From Miscanthus floridulus (Eukaryota > Streptophyta > Magnoliopsida > Poales > Poaceae), in NCBI RefSeq assembly GCF_019320115.1, contig NC_089589.1, positions 24,247,273-24,311,272 on the forward strand: DNA of 64,000 nucleotides, written 5' to 3'. Below the pieces are notes generated by a model, which was not told the origin of the DNA, did not search any database, and was given only the letters and a program-made list of their open reading frames with translations. Positions within the stretch are counted from its first letter, which is position 1. Every line of letters starts with the position of its first letter. The position numbers and the translations under genes were made by a program. This document shows positions 20,405 through 31,272 of this stretch, in pieces.

Positions 20405-20950
20405 GGACTACGGCACTCGGCAAAGGCCTAAAAACACTCGGCAAAGGCTTTGCCGAGCGCTGCACTCGGCATAGGCCACTCGGAGAAAAAAAAGTCGGCA
20501 AAGCCTTCTTTGCCGAGTGTCATTTGTCGGGCACTCGGCAAAGCCTTTGCCGAGTGTCGACCGGACATTCGGCAAAGAAAAGTAGCCGTTAACGGGGCGC
20601 TATCATGACGGTTGCTTTGCCGAGTGTCTCATGTACGACACTCGGCAAAGAATTTATATAATTTTTTTTCCCGAAATTGTTTGCCGAGTGTCAGCTCTCA
20701 GCAAAATTTTTTTTTTTTAAAAGTCTCTTTGCCGAGTGTCTGTAGTGACACTCGGCAAAGCCTTCCCCTTTGCCGAGTGCCGTAACCTGACACTCGACAA
20801 AGAGCCCAGCTTTGCCGAGTGTCTTTGCCATTACACTCGGCAAAGCTGGGAAATCTGGTGTTTTCATGCAGTTTTTGCTAGCTTTGCCGAGTGCAGTGGC
20901 CATTGCACTCGGCAAAGAGGCCTTTGCCGAGTGTGACACTCGGCAAAGCG
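20405..20950. repeat. Left subterminal repeat cluster of CACTA element 2
   Basis: Repeated TTTGCCGAGTG and CACTCGGCAAAG in inverted pairs with short spacers, denser than in the interior and ending near 20947. Expected protein-binding array at a CACTA end. Confidence 0.9.
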
Positions 20951-21206
20951 TCTATAATTGCCTATTTTTTTCTTGTTTTTACATTCCAACACTTGCATCA
21001 CACATTCAAATAGAAAATTTCACAGATATTCATCACATTCTTCAAATCCATGACATTCATCACTTACATATCACAAACACCATTTAGAAGTCACAAACAT
21101 AAGTGGCTGAATATATCACATCGAAATTCACAAGTTCAAAAGTTGTTCATCATCTAACATCCAGTTTATTACCACAATTCCATGAACATGGACAAGTTCA
21201 AACTCA

Positions 21207-23404
21207 TTACCAAATACGCCTTTGATCGGGCGGTGACCGATACGGATCCTGAGAATTAGGCGGATTATTGGAACCCGCCGACTGAGGCGCCGACTGAGGC
21301 TGCACAAAGGAGTATATATTCTATGTGTTAGACATGTACTTGGCTAGCTAATTAGAAATTACTTGCATGTAAGACACTGCAATTAACTTTCATACTCACA
21401 GGTGTAGGTCCATCCCAGGGTGAGGCTGCAGGTGGAGGTGGTGGAGCGAGCAGCTCAAGTGGCATAGCAAGACCCATATGTTGCCCAAGGCTTTGAAGAA
21501 AGCCCATGATGCTCGACAACCAAGTCTCATAGGTCTCCGTGATGCCCGTCAACCTACTCTCATAGGTCTGACGCTGGGACATCAGCTGCGCCTGCAGCTC
21601 TTGACGCTGCCGAGCTTCTTCTTTGAGCCGGGCCTGCAACATTTCACTCCAATGTTTCAGTAATGCATAGCTAATTATGGTGTTTAAAAGTCAATATACG
21701 ACGAGTCAAACTGAAATTACCTCGAGGACGTCGACCCGCTGCTGTGCAACGGTCGGCCGTGTGCGTATGGCTGGGCTCTCGCTCGTGCTCCGGGCTCGGA
21801 TCGTGGAGAGGTCGGGGACAGCGGTCGAGTCGATTGTGCCATCGGCAATCCACATGCGGCCGTGCTTCTTCCCTCCTCCCAACCTCATGACGAGCTCCGT
21901 ATCAATCTCCTACGTGCACGGGTCGAAGTCTGGCCCATGGACTGACCTTGCCGCCGACGTGTACTCGCTGATGCGGGTGTGGACGCTCGGGTTCGTGTAC
22001 TCCTGGGGCCCGTCCTCCAGGCTGAAGGAGACGTCAGACGTCGCCTTTCCCTTGTGGGACATGCACCATGCCTGGAAGTCCGAGCACTCCTGGCCTTGAT
22101 TTGCCGCCCTCTACGAGAAAGACATCAAGAAGATTAGAAATCAGTCATAATTGAGCATCAGAATAGATAAATGAATTCGTGTACCCATGCGTCTCTGTAT
22201 CCGGCGAGGTTGCGGCTACCTTGATGGTGTGCTGGTCCTTGCATCTCCAAACGCCGTTCCCTTGCAGCGTTGTGCGTCGAGGCATACCCCTCCGTAAACC
22301 AGTTGTCCATGATCTTCTCCCACGCCTCGGGATATGATCCGCACCACCAGGGAATCATCTGCATGTCATCCGGTAATTGACATATAAGATGATCAAATTA
22401 AACCTACTTATTCTCAAAACGAATCAATCTGGATGCTCTCATGTACCTCAATGTACTGCTCCCGGGTCAAGTCCATGGTTCTGGCATCGGCCTTTTTGAC
22501 CCTCTGTCCAAGCTTCGACCCGTAGTAGGTGACAATGGCCTGGATCTTCGCCTCGTGAATCATGTCGACGACGAGCTTTTTGCAGGCTTTGGTCGCCACC
22601 TGATCCTTCCTACCCTCAAATCCCTCCTCGCATTTGAAATAAGCCTGCGGACAAACACGATATTTGTATGGATATTTTTTAAAGAAAAAGTTCAATGAAA
22701 GAAGCTATGCTATGCGAGGAGACTTACCCAGAACTCCCCAATGACCCGTGCTGCCTTGTTGGGGTACGGCTCCGTATCAGCGGCGATGGCGTAGTGGTCA
22801 AACGAACAGGCCGCCAACGTGTTGTTATTGTACGTGACGACGTCGGGGTAGTGTTGCCTACACAGAAGACCCAGGATGCCATTGGGGGTGCGTGCACCAG
22901 CACCGGACACAACCACCCAGTTCCTGCACATGTGATTAAGAAAAATTAGTAGTTCATCTTTGTTTGAACTTATCATATGAAGTAGGGGCAAATAAAATGT
23001 CAAGTTTACTTACTTTTGCCCTTTAGGGCGAATCACTGGGCGGCGGTGAGGAAGCGGAAAAGCGGGGAGGCTCGCGAGACCTCATAGGTACACCCTCGGA
23101 GCAGAGGAAGAGGAACTCGTGCCTCTCGCCAACGCCTCCTGCTCATCAAAGGGCGCCTCGCCTCCTCCTCCTCCTCCTCCTCCTCCTCCTCATGCGCCCT
23201 CTCCATGGGTGTCACCGGCTCCGCCTCCTCCTCCTCCTCGTGCGCCCTATCCACGGGCGTCACCGGCTCCGCCTCCTCCGACACCTGGAGACATGCTGGG
23301 GGCCTCCTGCTCCTCGGGTTCCTCCTCCTCCTCGCGTCCGACCCCTCGGCCTCCTCCCCCGCTTGGTAAAGCGACCTGACGGGCCTGTGATGCCCACCCG
23401 CCAT
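21207..23404 (-). pseudogene. CACTA second gene (Ptta/En/Spm-like), seven exons, element 2
   Basis: Exons 23404-23014, 22923-22728, 22644-22447, 22358-22185, 22110-21721, 21633-21400, 21299-21207, with GT..AG borders at every join. Starts MAGG, then a Glu-rich tract with a twice-repeated EEEAEPVTP..RAHEEEE unit, VIRPKGQK, PNGILGLLCRQHYPD, RERRLEMQGPAHHQGSRNLA, GGGKKHGRMWIA, a Gln/Arg coiled coil, and a Pro-rich tail. Exon lengths of exons 3, 5 and 4 (198, 390, 174) equal or nearly equal those of element 1. Two faults lie in exon 1: a frame change after the Glu-rich tract, and a TGA near 23083-23085 where element 1 has Arg. The rest is open. Likely role is binding the subterminal array, by analogy with TNPA only. 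Confidence 0.78.
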
Positions 23405-23522
23405 CTTTGTTGAATCACCTGAAAAAAAAAAGTATTACATGTATTAGAAATAATATTCATGCTTACAAAACACTTAATTAGAAATAGATGCAAAATGATA
23501 ATCAACTTTAGTATTACATTTA

Positions 23523-26500
23523 TTAGAAATAATCATCATTATTTGGATTAGCTGGATCATAGGTCTCATCGTCGCTATCAACATTGTCCAAATCATCAAC
23601 ACTAATTGAAGGAGGAATGTTGTCTTCATTGTCATTGCCTAAACGTAATCGCTCAAGCATTTGTAGGTCATCCACATTTTGGACCTCATCTCCAGCATCC
23701 TCATCATCAACCCTTTCATTGTCTACTTCCATTTCTATCGCTTCGGTTAAGTCTATCACAAAGCTTCCTTGTAGCCCCTCTTCTTGAAAGAACTCTCCCT
23801 CATATGTGCTTGGATTGAAGTTGTAATCTTCATCGTTTGGGGTAGATAGTTTACCATGTGGTGATACCTTGTGCACAATAGCCCAACCCTTAAGCTCTTT
23901 GTCTTGGCACGCGTATGGCATATAATACACCTGGTAGGCCTGTTGAGCCACAATATAGACATCTTTTCCTGGGTAGACGGAATTTGGTTGAATCTCCACT
24001 AGCCCAAGATTAGGGGTCCGTCTCGTTGCTCCAGGATCAAACCAATGGCATTTGAATATGACAGGATTAAGAGCTTTGGAACCATGAAATGAAAGTTCAT
24101 AGATTTCCTCAATTCTTCCATAATATTGGACCTCATCAGTGCTTGGTGTTAAAACTCCACTATTTGTGGTCTTTTGATTGGGCCGACTCTGCTCGTAGCA
24201 TGTTGTTTGAAAGCGATATCCATTCACATCATAGCCGTTAAATGACTTGACCCTAATGGCACAGCCGTTTGCAACCTGTCTTAACTCGTCACTTATAGTA
24301 ACATCAGTTTGGGCCTTCCGTTTGAACCAAGAAATGAAATCGGGCCTCCGTGGTCCCGCACCCTTTGAAAGAAAGGTATCAGTTTCCTGCGGGGTTGGAT
24401 CCCTTCGTCCTTGCCAGGTTTGACGAGTGAATTCCCTGTACCAAAGAGAAATAAGGGGGATGCGAAATAGTGTGACGGCGTATCGAAACAAGGGGGTTGA
24501 GAACTTACCCAATGAACGGCTGCACCTCGACAAGGTTGGTCAACACATACAGCATGATACTGTGCCACTTTTCATTTTTCAATTGCTTAGTGGTCGATGC
24601 ACTTGCGCTTCTGAGCTGCCCTTGGAAAAGGCTGAGCTTCGATTCATTTTCGCTAGCATTGTAACGAGGGGGTGGATTATGCACGCTATGAAGGAGGTTC
24701 GACTTGTAGTATTTCTGTGTGAAGGTTCCCACCTCCTCCCTAATGGTTTCCTCTACAATGGAAGCCTCAATTTTGGCCTTATTTCTACATTTTGTTAGAA
24801 CAGTCTTCAGACATCTCTCGATTGGATAGCACCACCGGGCCTGCACGAGCCCCCCATACGTGCCTCATAGGGGAGGTGCACAATCAAATGCTGCATCGGC
24901 AAGAAGAAGCCGGGTGGAAAGATCTTCTCCAACTTACAGACCAACATAGGTGCCGCTTTTTCCAAGTCACGAACGACGGACCAGTCAAGCTCCTTTGCAC
25001 AAAGTTGGCGAAAGAAATAGCTCAACTCTGCAAGCACTTGCCATATATGATCAGAGACACAGCCTCGAACCATCGCTGGAAGAAGCCGCTCAATCCAGAT
25101 GTGGAAGTCATGACTCTTCATCCTGTTGACTCGCAGAGTGCCTAAGCTGACTCCCCTCCTCAGATTCGCTGCATACCCATCAGGGAACATTAGCATTTGG
25201 ATCCATTGAAGTACTTCCCTCCTCTGATCCCTGGTCAAGATGAAATCAACCTTAGGCCACCTCCATGTCTTGTTGCCTCTAGGAGGCTGCATCTCTTGCT
25301 TTGGTCTATCACATAACGTTGCTAGGTCCACTCTAGCCTTAGTGTTGTCCTTAGACTTTTCAGCGTCCATGAGTGTTCCCCAAAGTGCCTCGGCGACATT
25401 CTTCTCGATGTGCATTACATCGATGTTATGTGGCAGAAGAAGGTCATCAAAATAGGGGAGCCTCGTCAAGCCTGACTTATGTGTCCACATATGTTGCTCA
25501 CCATATCCCACAAACCCACCATCTGGAGCAGACACGAGAGCATCTATCTGCGCATGAACCTCGGCACCAGTCATCATCTGCGGTGGAGGGTCTGTCACTA
25601 CGACACCTTTCGTAAAGTTCTTGATGTCTTGTTTGAATGGATGCTCAGAAGGGAGGAATTGCCGATGTGTGTTGAACGACGAATACTTGCCACCCTTCCG
25701 TAACCAGATGAACCTCGAAGCTTCCTTGCATACTGGGCATGGGAGCTTCCCGTGAACACACCAACTGCTGAATAACCCATACGCCAGGAAGTCATGCATG
25801 GAGTACTGGTACCAAACGTGCATTTTGAAGCTTGTCTTTGTAGCTCTGTCGTATGTCCATACCCCTACCTCCCAAGCATGGATCAATTCATCAATCACCG
25901 GCTCCATGAACACACCCATATTACTCCCCGGGTGTCCAGGAATTATCAATGACAAGAATATGTTATGTCGTTCAAAGGAGACACTGGGGGGGAGATTGAG
26001 GGGGATAACGAACATGGGCCAACATGTGTATGGGGTAGCCATCATTCCAAAAGGATTGAACCCGTCTGTTGCCAACGCAACACGTACATTACGAGCCTCT
26101 CCAGTTTTTTCATGATATATGTCATCGAAGTGTTTCCATGCTTCACCATCAGCTGGATGCACCATCTTCTCCAGACTGTACCGTTTTCCATTTTTGTGCC
26201 ATGTCATCTGTTTCGCAGATTCCTCGTTCATGAATAGCCGTTGGATCCTCGATAGGAACGGAAGGCGCCGTACGATCTTCACTGGGACTGTCGTCTGACT
26301 CTTCTGACCATCACTAGAGTCTGTCTCCAGGTACCTAGATGATTCACACTTTGGACAGTACTTTGCGTCCACATGTTCTTTCCAGAATAGGACGCACCCC
26401 TTCGGACAAGCATGTATCTGCTCATATGGCATCTTAAGTGCCCGAAGGAGCTTCTATGAATCGTACATGCTCTTTGGCAGAATGTGGCCCTCCGGAAGCA

Positions 26501-27044
26501 GGGTGCCAATCACGATCAACATCTTATCGAAGCCGTCTCGACTGATGTTTAACTCAGACTTCAACGCCAACAAGCGTCTAATGGCGTCAAGTTCAGACAT
26601 CGAGGACCGATCGTAAAGGGGCTTCTGAGCAGAGTTCATCATCTCGTAGAAAGCCTTTGTGGCTGCCTCCATCTCCTCCTTCTCGCGTTCATCAACGCCG
26701 AGTGCTTGGTGAACATCATCTAACAAGTCTGGTACACCGGCATCATCATCAAAAGCTTTGACGCGTGGTCTCACCACCTCCTCTCTCGTACGATGGGCTT
26801 CACCATGGTAGATCCACCAGGTGTAGCCTGGCATATATCCATTCTTCACAAGATGTTTACCCATGTCAACCCTATTTATACTTCTCCTGCTTGCACATTT
26901 GGAGCAGGGACACGGCTCTAGCGGATGTGATGACAAAGCCTTGCCAAATGCCTTGTTCAAAAAAGCCTCGGTCTTGCGAAACCATTCATCTGTGTACTCC
27001 ATTTGACTTTTCCAGCCCGTGTACATCCACTGATGGTCATCCAT
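23523..27044 (-). pseudogene. CACTA tnp2-type transposase, element 2, near-intact
   Basis: Two exons: 27044-24509 and 24435-23523. Same domains as element 1: Transpos_assoc, HACPKGC..CPKC, Transposase_21 with DGFNPFG and NIDVMHIEKN, DUF4218, DUF4216 and acidic tail ending DDYF. Only two breaks are visible: a TAG at 26451-26453 where element 1 has CAG (Gln), and a one-base loss near 24850 before the CYPIERCLK block. The second intron present in elements 1 and 4 is absent: WFKRK joins AQTD with no gap. Acidic residues of the core are kept. Confidence 0.92.
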
Positions 27045-28265
27045 CCTCTAAAATGCCAGCGAGTAATACAACCATCAACTACATCTACACGACTTTCATA
27101 CTGTCTAATAGGTGAGGATAGGTCCTAATCCCACCCGCGGATGCGTAGATGAGGTTAGTTACCATGGTCTGCTCCTATCCCAGACATAATTTCAGCAGCA
27201 CCTCCCCGCTGTTCTCCCGATACATGTCCTAGCAGGGAGAGTGTGTATCCGAAGAACAACGGGGACGGTAATGCCAAAACCCTGTCTCGGATCGGAGCGG
27301 ACCAAGGAAACTAAACTCATCTACGCATCCACGGGCTGTCCAAATAACGTGGACAATCTGAAAAAGATACGGCCGTAGATATGCAAAGATATGCATACCA
27401 CCAACCGTATCTCTTTCAGACGGGAAACACCTAACTCGGTTACGTGATCTACGACCAAGGTACGCAAAAGAGGGGTTATACCTAGGGTGTCGGTGGAGTC
27501 AGGCTAGTGAGGCGGTGGCGAGTCGGTGCAGTGGCGAGGCGACGTGGTGCAGGCAGACCCGCAACGCCGAGGAAGACGATCGGTGTAGCCAAGGTGCTTC
27601 GGCTCCGCTCAAACAGTTCCTTCACCTGCATGAAAAACAAATAGATTTGGGTTAATTCTAAATTTTGGCAGCACCTCCCCTGCACGGGGAGGTGTCCAAA
27701 ACCTGCAAAAAACAACGGCACGAAGGCCAACAATCACAATGGCTCGAAGGCCGACAATCATAACGGCTCGAAGGCCAACAATCACAATGGCACATCATTA
27801 TACCTTGGCGGCAGAGGCGTCGACGAGACAGGAACACGGGGAAGATGGCGCCGGGAACGGAATGGGAAGGCAACCTCCTCTTTCCTCTCCTCCCAGCCTC
27901 CTCCTTCTGCACCGGTCATTCGGTAGGGCGTGGCGGGGCGGGGAGCGGCGGGGCAGCGGCCGGCAGGGCCGGGTGCGGCGCTCTTCGCCAATCGCGGCGG
28001 CGGGAAGCGGGGCCAGACGCGGCGCGGCGCAAATCGATGGCAGGGAGGGTCGGGGCGGGGCTTGATGCCGGCGTCGGGGCAGCGCGCGCGTGCAGCGGCG
28101 GTGCGGGGCGGGGCGGCGGGGCAGCGCGGGGCGGGGCGCCAGGGGCAGCGCGCGGGCGGCGGGACAGCGCGGGGCGGGGCACCGGGGCAGCGCGCGCGGG
28201 CGCGGCGGCGGCGTGGGGGCACGGGCGGCGTGGGTGCGGGCGGCGGCGCGTAGGCGGCGAGGAGC
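27045..28265. other. Leader of the element 2 transposase: shared motif, short repeats and GC-rich block
   Basis: 27050-27480 resembles 13850-14290 of element 1. Near 27662 the GGCAGCACCTCCCCTGCACG motif appears, whose CCTCCCCTGCACGGGGAGG core is a perfect hairpin, followed by four copies of a unit of about 20 bp with GGC(A/T)CGAAGGCC (27717-27790). From 27915 to 28265 the sequence is extremely GC-rich with repeated GGCGGGGC words. Open frames here on both strands are composition artefacts. Probably promoter, 5' UTR and leader intron. Confidence 0.5.
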
Positions 28266-28319
28266 GGTTGGGGATAGGGTTTGGACGGGGTGGGCCGGCC
28301 TGGGCCCATTTTGTTGTTA

Positions 28320-29959
28320 GGTCCTTTGCCGAGTGCCATGGGCCGGCACTCGGCAAAAGTTTTTTTTATTTTTTGTTTATTTTCTTTGTCGAGTGCTCTG
28401 TCTCTGGCACTCGGCAAAGACCCCCTTTGCTGAGTGCCCTATCTTTGGCACTCGGCAAAGACCCCCTTTGCCGAGTGCCAGGTACTCGGCAAAGACCCCC
28501 TTTGCCGAGTGCCAGGTCTGGCACTCGGCAAAGAAAAAGTTTTTTTTATTTTTGCTCCTAGATTTTTTCATTAGGGTTTCTACAGTGCTTTAAAGTACAT
28601 GTTAAAATTTGGTTGAATTTTGTGACTTTTTACTATATTTTTAGAATTATTTTTGTTTTGTTGATTTATTTCGCAAAAAGCAAGTTTGAACTGCAGGTGC
28701 ATCGAATAATGAAATCTAATCATTCAAAAAATGATTGTCATGCTAGTGAGTGTGTTTTGAGGTCGTATCCAGGAACTTGCAGGATATTTTTCACATCTGG
28801 TTAACGAAACATGAGGACAAAGTTGCGGCCAAAGTGTTTTTAAATTGTATAAAATTCAAACGAATTCAGAAAATAACGAAACTTGTGGATGCATCGTTAT
28901 ATAGCATGTGGAGCCTATGATAAAAATTTGAAAAAGTTTCGTGCACGTTGTCACGTACGGTGCTTATGTGGAGATGTCCTGGTTTCTAAACACCGTACGT
29001 GACAACGTGCACGAAACTTTTTCAAATTTTTACCATAGGCTCCACATGCTATATAACGATGCATCCACAAGTTTCGTGATTTTCTGAATTCATTTGAATT
29101 TTATACAATTTAAAAACACTTTGGCCGCAACTTTGTCCTCATGTTTCGTTAACCAGATGTGAATATCACATGTGGAGATGTCCTGGTTTCTAAGCACCGT
29201 ACGTGACAACGTGCACGAAACTTTTTCAAATTTTTACCATAGGCTCCACATGCTATATAACGATGCATCCACAAGTTTCATGATTTTCTGAATTCGTTTG
29301 AATTTTATACAATTTAAAAACACTTTGGCCACAACTTTGTCCTCATGTTTCGTTAACCAGATGTGAAAAATATCCCGCAAGTTCCTGGATAGGGCCTCAA
29401 AACACACTCACTAGCATGACAATCATTTTTCGAATGATTAGATTTCATTATTCGATGCACCTGCAGTTCAAACTTGTTTTTTGCGAAATAAATCAACAAA
29501 ACAAAAATAATTCTAAAAATATAGTAAAAAGTCACAAAATTCAACCAAATTTTAACATGTACTTTAAAGCACTATAGAAACCCTAAAGAAAAAATCTGGG
29601 AGCAAAAATAAAAAAAAATTCTTTGCCGAGTGCCAGACCTGGCACTCGGCAAAGGGGGTCTTTGCCGAGTGCCAGAGACAGGGCACTCGGCAAAGAAAAT
29701 AAACAAAAAATAAAAAAAAATTAAAATTTTTTTTGCCGAGTGTCTGACGGCGACCACTCGGCAAAGCCTAACGGTGGGTGGCCGCCGTCACCTCGGTTAG
29801 CCTTTGCCAAGTGTTTAGCTTTGCCGAGAGCCCGACACTCGGCAAAGGGAGGCTTTGCCGAGTGCTATACTTTGCCGAGTGTTTGGCTTTGCCGAGTGCC
29901 CGACATTTCACACTCGGCAAAATAGGAAACACTCGGCAAAGCCCCTGTTTCCCATAGTG
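28320..29959. repeat. Subterminal cluster split by a long foldback, element 2
   Basis: The inner subterminal block (28320-28535) is followed by about 415 bp (28563-28978) that return in inverted orientation at 29180-29580, then the outer subterminal block (29617-29959). A second, shorter inverted copy of the inner half lies at 28986-29160. Mirror-image frames of 63 codons (28613-28804 plus, 29353-29544 minus) show how similar the arms are. A transcript across this would fold into a hairpin with arms of several hundred bases. No coding function seen. Confidence 0.88.
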
Positions 29960-30272
29960 CGCTGTTCCACGATCTGTGGCGTCAAGTGCACTGTTGTTCG
30001 TCCCGGTCTCCACTCTTGTACATTATTTGTACTATACCATGGTAGGGTGTTGAGAGCATGGAACAAATCAAATCTGTGTCCAGATTAATACTTGGTGAAA
30101 TTCAGTAGGTTTTTTTATATATATACTGATGAATCGTGGATCCAAATGCATGTTTGAATAGAATCTTAGCTGCCTCTCTATCTCTCTCTATTCGTCTCTC
30201 TCTACCATGTTCATCTCTTAGCAACCATGTTCCAGGAAGGAAACAGGAATGTGGAACGAAAACGCGCGTACG
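29960..30272 (+). repeat. DMP tandem unit B, right piece
   Basis: Resumes the 3' flank of the DMP unit after element 2 and matches 5973-6275 of unit A, including the CT-rich block, until it is interrupted after GCGCGTAC by the insertion at 30273. Confidence 0.85.
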
Positions 30273-30660
30273 AGCTTTACAATATTTTTTATACTATGGG
30301 AACGGAAATGTTCCTGAAATGGGAACATGAATGTTCCCAGAACAAGCTAGGGACGTGGCAATAATGTTCTTTGCTTTCGACTGCTAAGGTATAAATTTCC
30401 AAACGGGCCACGCGAAACAGCCTGGCATGGGCCCGGTGCGAAAAAAGCACGGCCCTAGCCCGGTACGGCCCGGCCTCGCCCGTGCCCGTGCCTGGCCCGG
30501 CCCGTAGCCATGCGTGTGCCTTGGCCAAAAGGTCGGCCCATAGTGCCGGCCTAGGCACGGCCCGTTCCAACGGGCGGCACGGGGCAGGCACGGCTCGCAG
30601 CCGTCGGATCGCGGAGGCGGGGCGTGAGCCGTTGGATCGCCGAACGGCCGGGGGGTCTGG

Positions 30661-30668
30661 TATATAAG
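30661..30668 (+). promoter_or_regulatory. TATA box of the hAT transposase gene
   Basis: TATATAAG followed by a CT-rich leader in which CACTCGTAACC(C)TAG occurs three times (about 30705, 30779, 30822). A possible short first exon (MESFGG) with a GTAAGG donor lies at 30853-30870. Confidence 0.5.
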
Positions 30669-31171
30669 CCGCCCGATGCAGCCGCTCTCCCCACTCCCCT
30701 CACTCGTAACCCTAGCCTCTCGCCCTCTCCTCTCCGACTCTCCCCGCTCACTCTGTCGCTCGCCCGCGCCTCGCCGCACTCGTAACCCTAGCTCCTCGCC
30801 TGCTCGCCGCTCTTCGCCACACTCGTAACCTAGGCTCCTCGACGCCATCACTATGGAGTCTTTCGGCGGGTAAGGGGTCAGTTCCAGTGGCCGATGGTTC
30901 CCTCTTCTCCCTCTCCGCCCTCAATCTCCCTCTTCTCCCTCAGATCTGGTGGTTCCCGCCCTCAATCTCCATCTGTTCCCTTATTCTTCATCCCTGAACG
31001 TCGATTGAGCCTCGTTCTTGGCATCCTCGCAGCATCTCCATCATCTGTCCGTCATCCACATCGCTGGCTACCGCCACCTCCGGGGCTCCGATCTCCGTTG
31101 ACGTACCGGGGGTGTGCAATCGGTCCATCTCATCGTCGTCGTTTACGGGGCTCCGACCGTAGAGGTAAGGG

Positions 31172-31206
31172 TAAACCCTAACCCTAACCCTAACCCAAAC
31201 CCTAAT
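31172..31206. repeat. Short interstitial CCCTAA repeat
   Basis: Four to five tandem CCCTAA/CCCAAA units in the hAT leader. This is too short for a telomere; telo-box-like AAACCCTAA words are common in plant 5' leaders. Confidence 0.7.
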
Positions 31207-31272
31207 CCCCAACCTAACCCTGCTTTTATCTATTGATTGTGGCAGCCGTCGAGGAACCGGAGAAGGCAGAGA

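Larger units (their letters stand above)
20390..29959 (-). mobile_element. CACTA (En/Spm) element 2, 9.6 kb, TTTGCCGAGTG family
   Basis: Termini are CACTATGGGAAACAGGG and CCCTGTTTCCCATAGTG, 17-bp perfect inverted repeats (one extra base then separates the text). CGC flanks both sides (20387-20389, 29960-29962), and unit A at about 5973 shows the uninterrupted site. Genes read on the minus strand. Gene order equals element 1, but the subterminal word differs by one base (GAGTG for GAGAG) and the 5' side holds a long foldback. TIR identity higher than in element 1 suggests a younger insertion. Confidence 0.95.

Noticed and set aside
27782..28561. Open frames of 211-238 codons in the GC-rich leader of CACTA element 2
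   Set aside because: Same composition artefact; no domain, and the frames run into subterminal repeats.
31172..31206. Telomere or interstitial telomeric block
   Set aside because: Only four to five CCCTAA-like units inside a transposon leader; too short, and the unit is not the plant CCCTAAA heptamer throughout.
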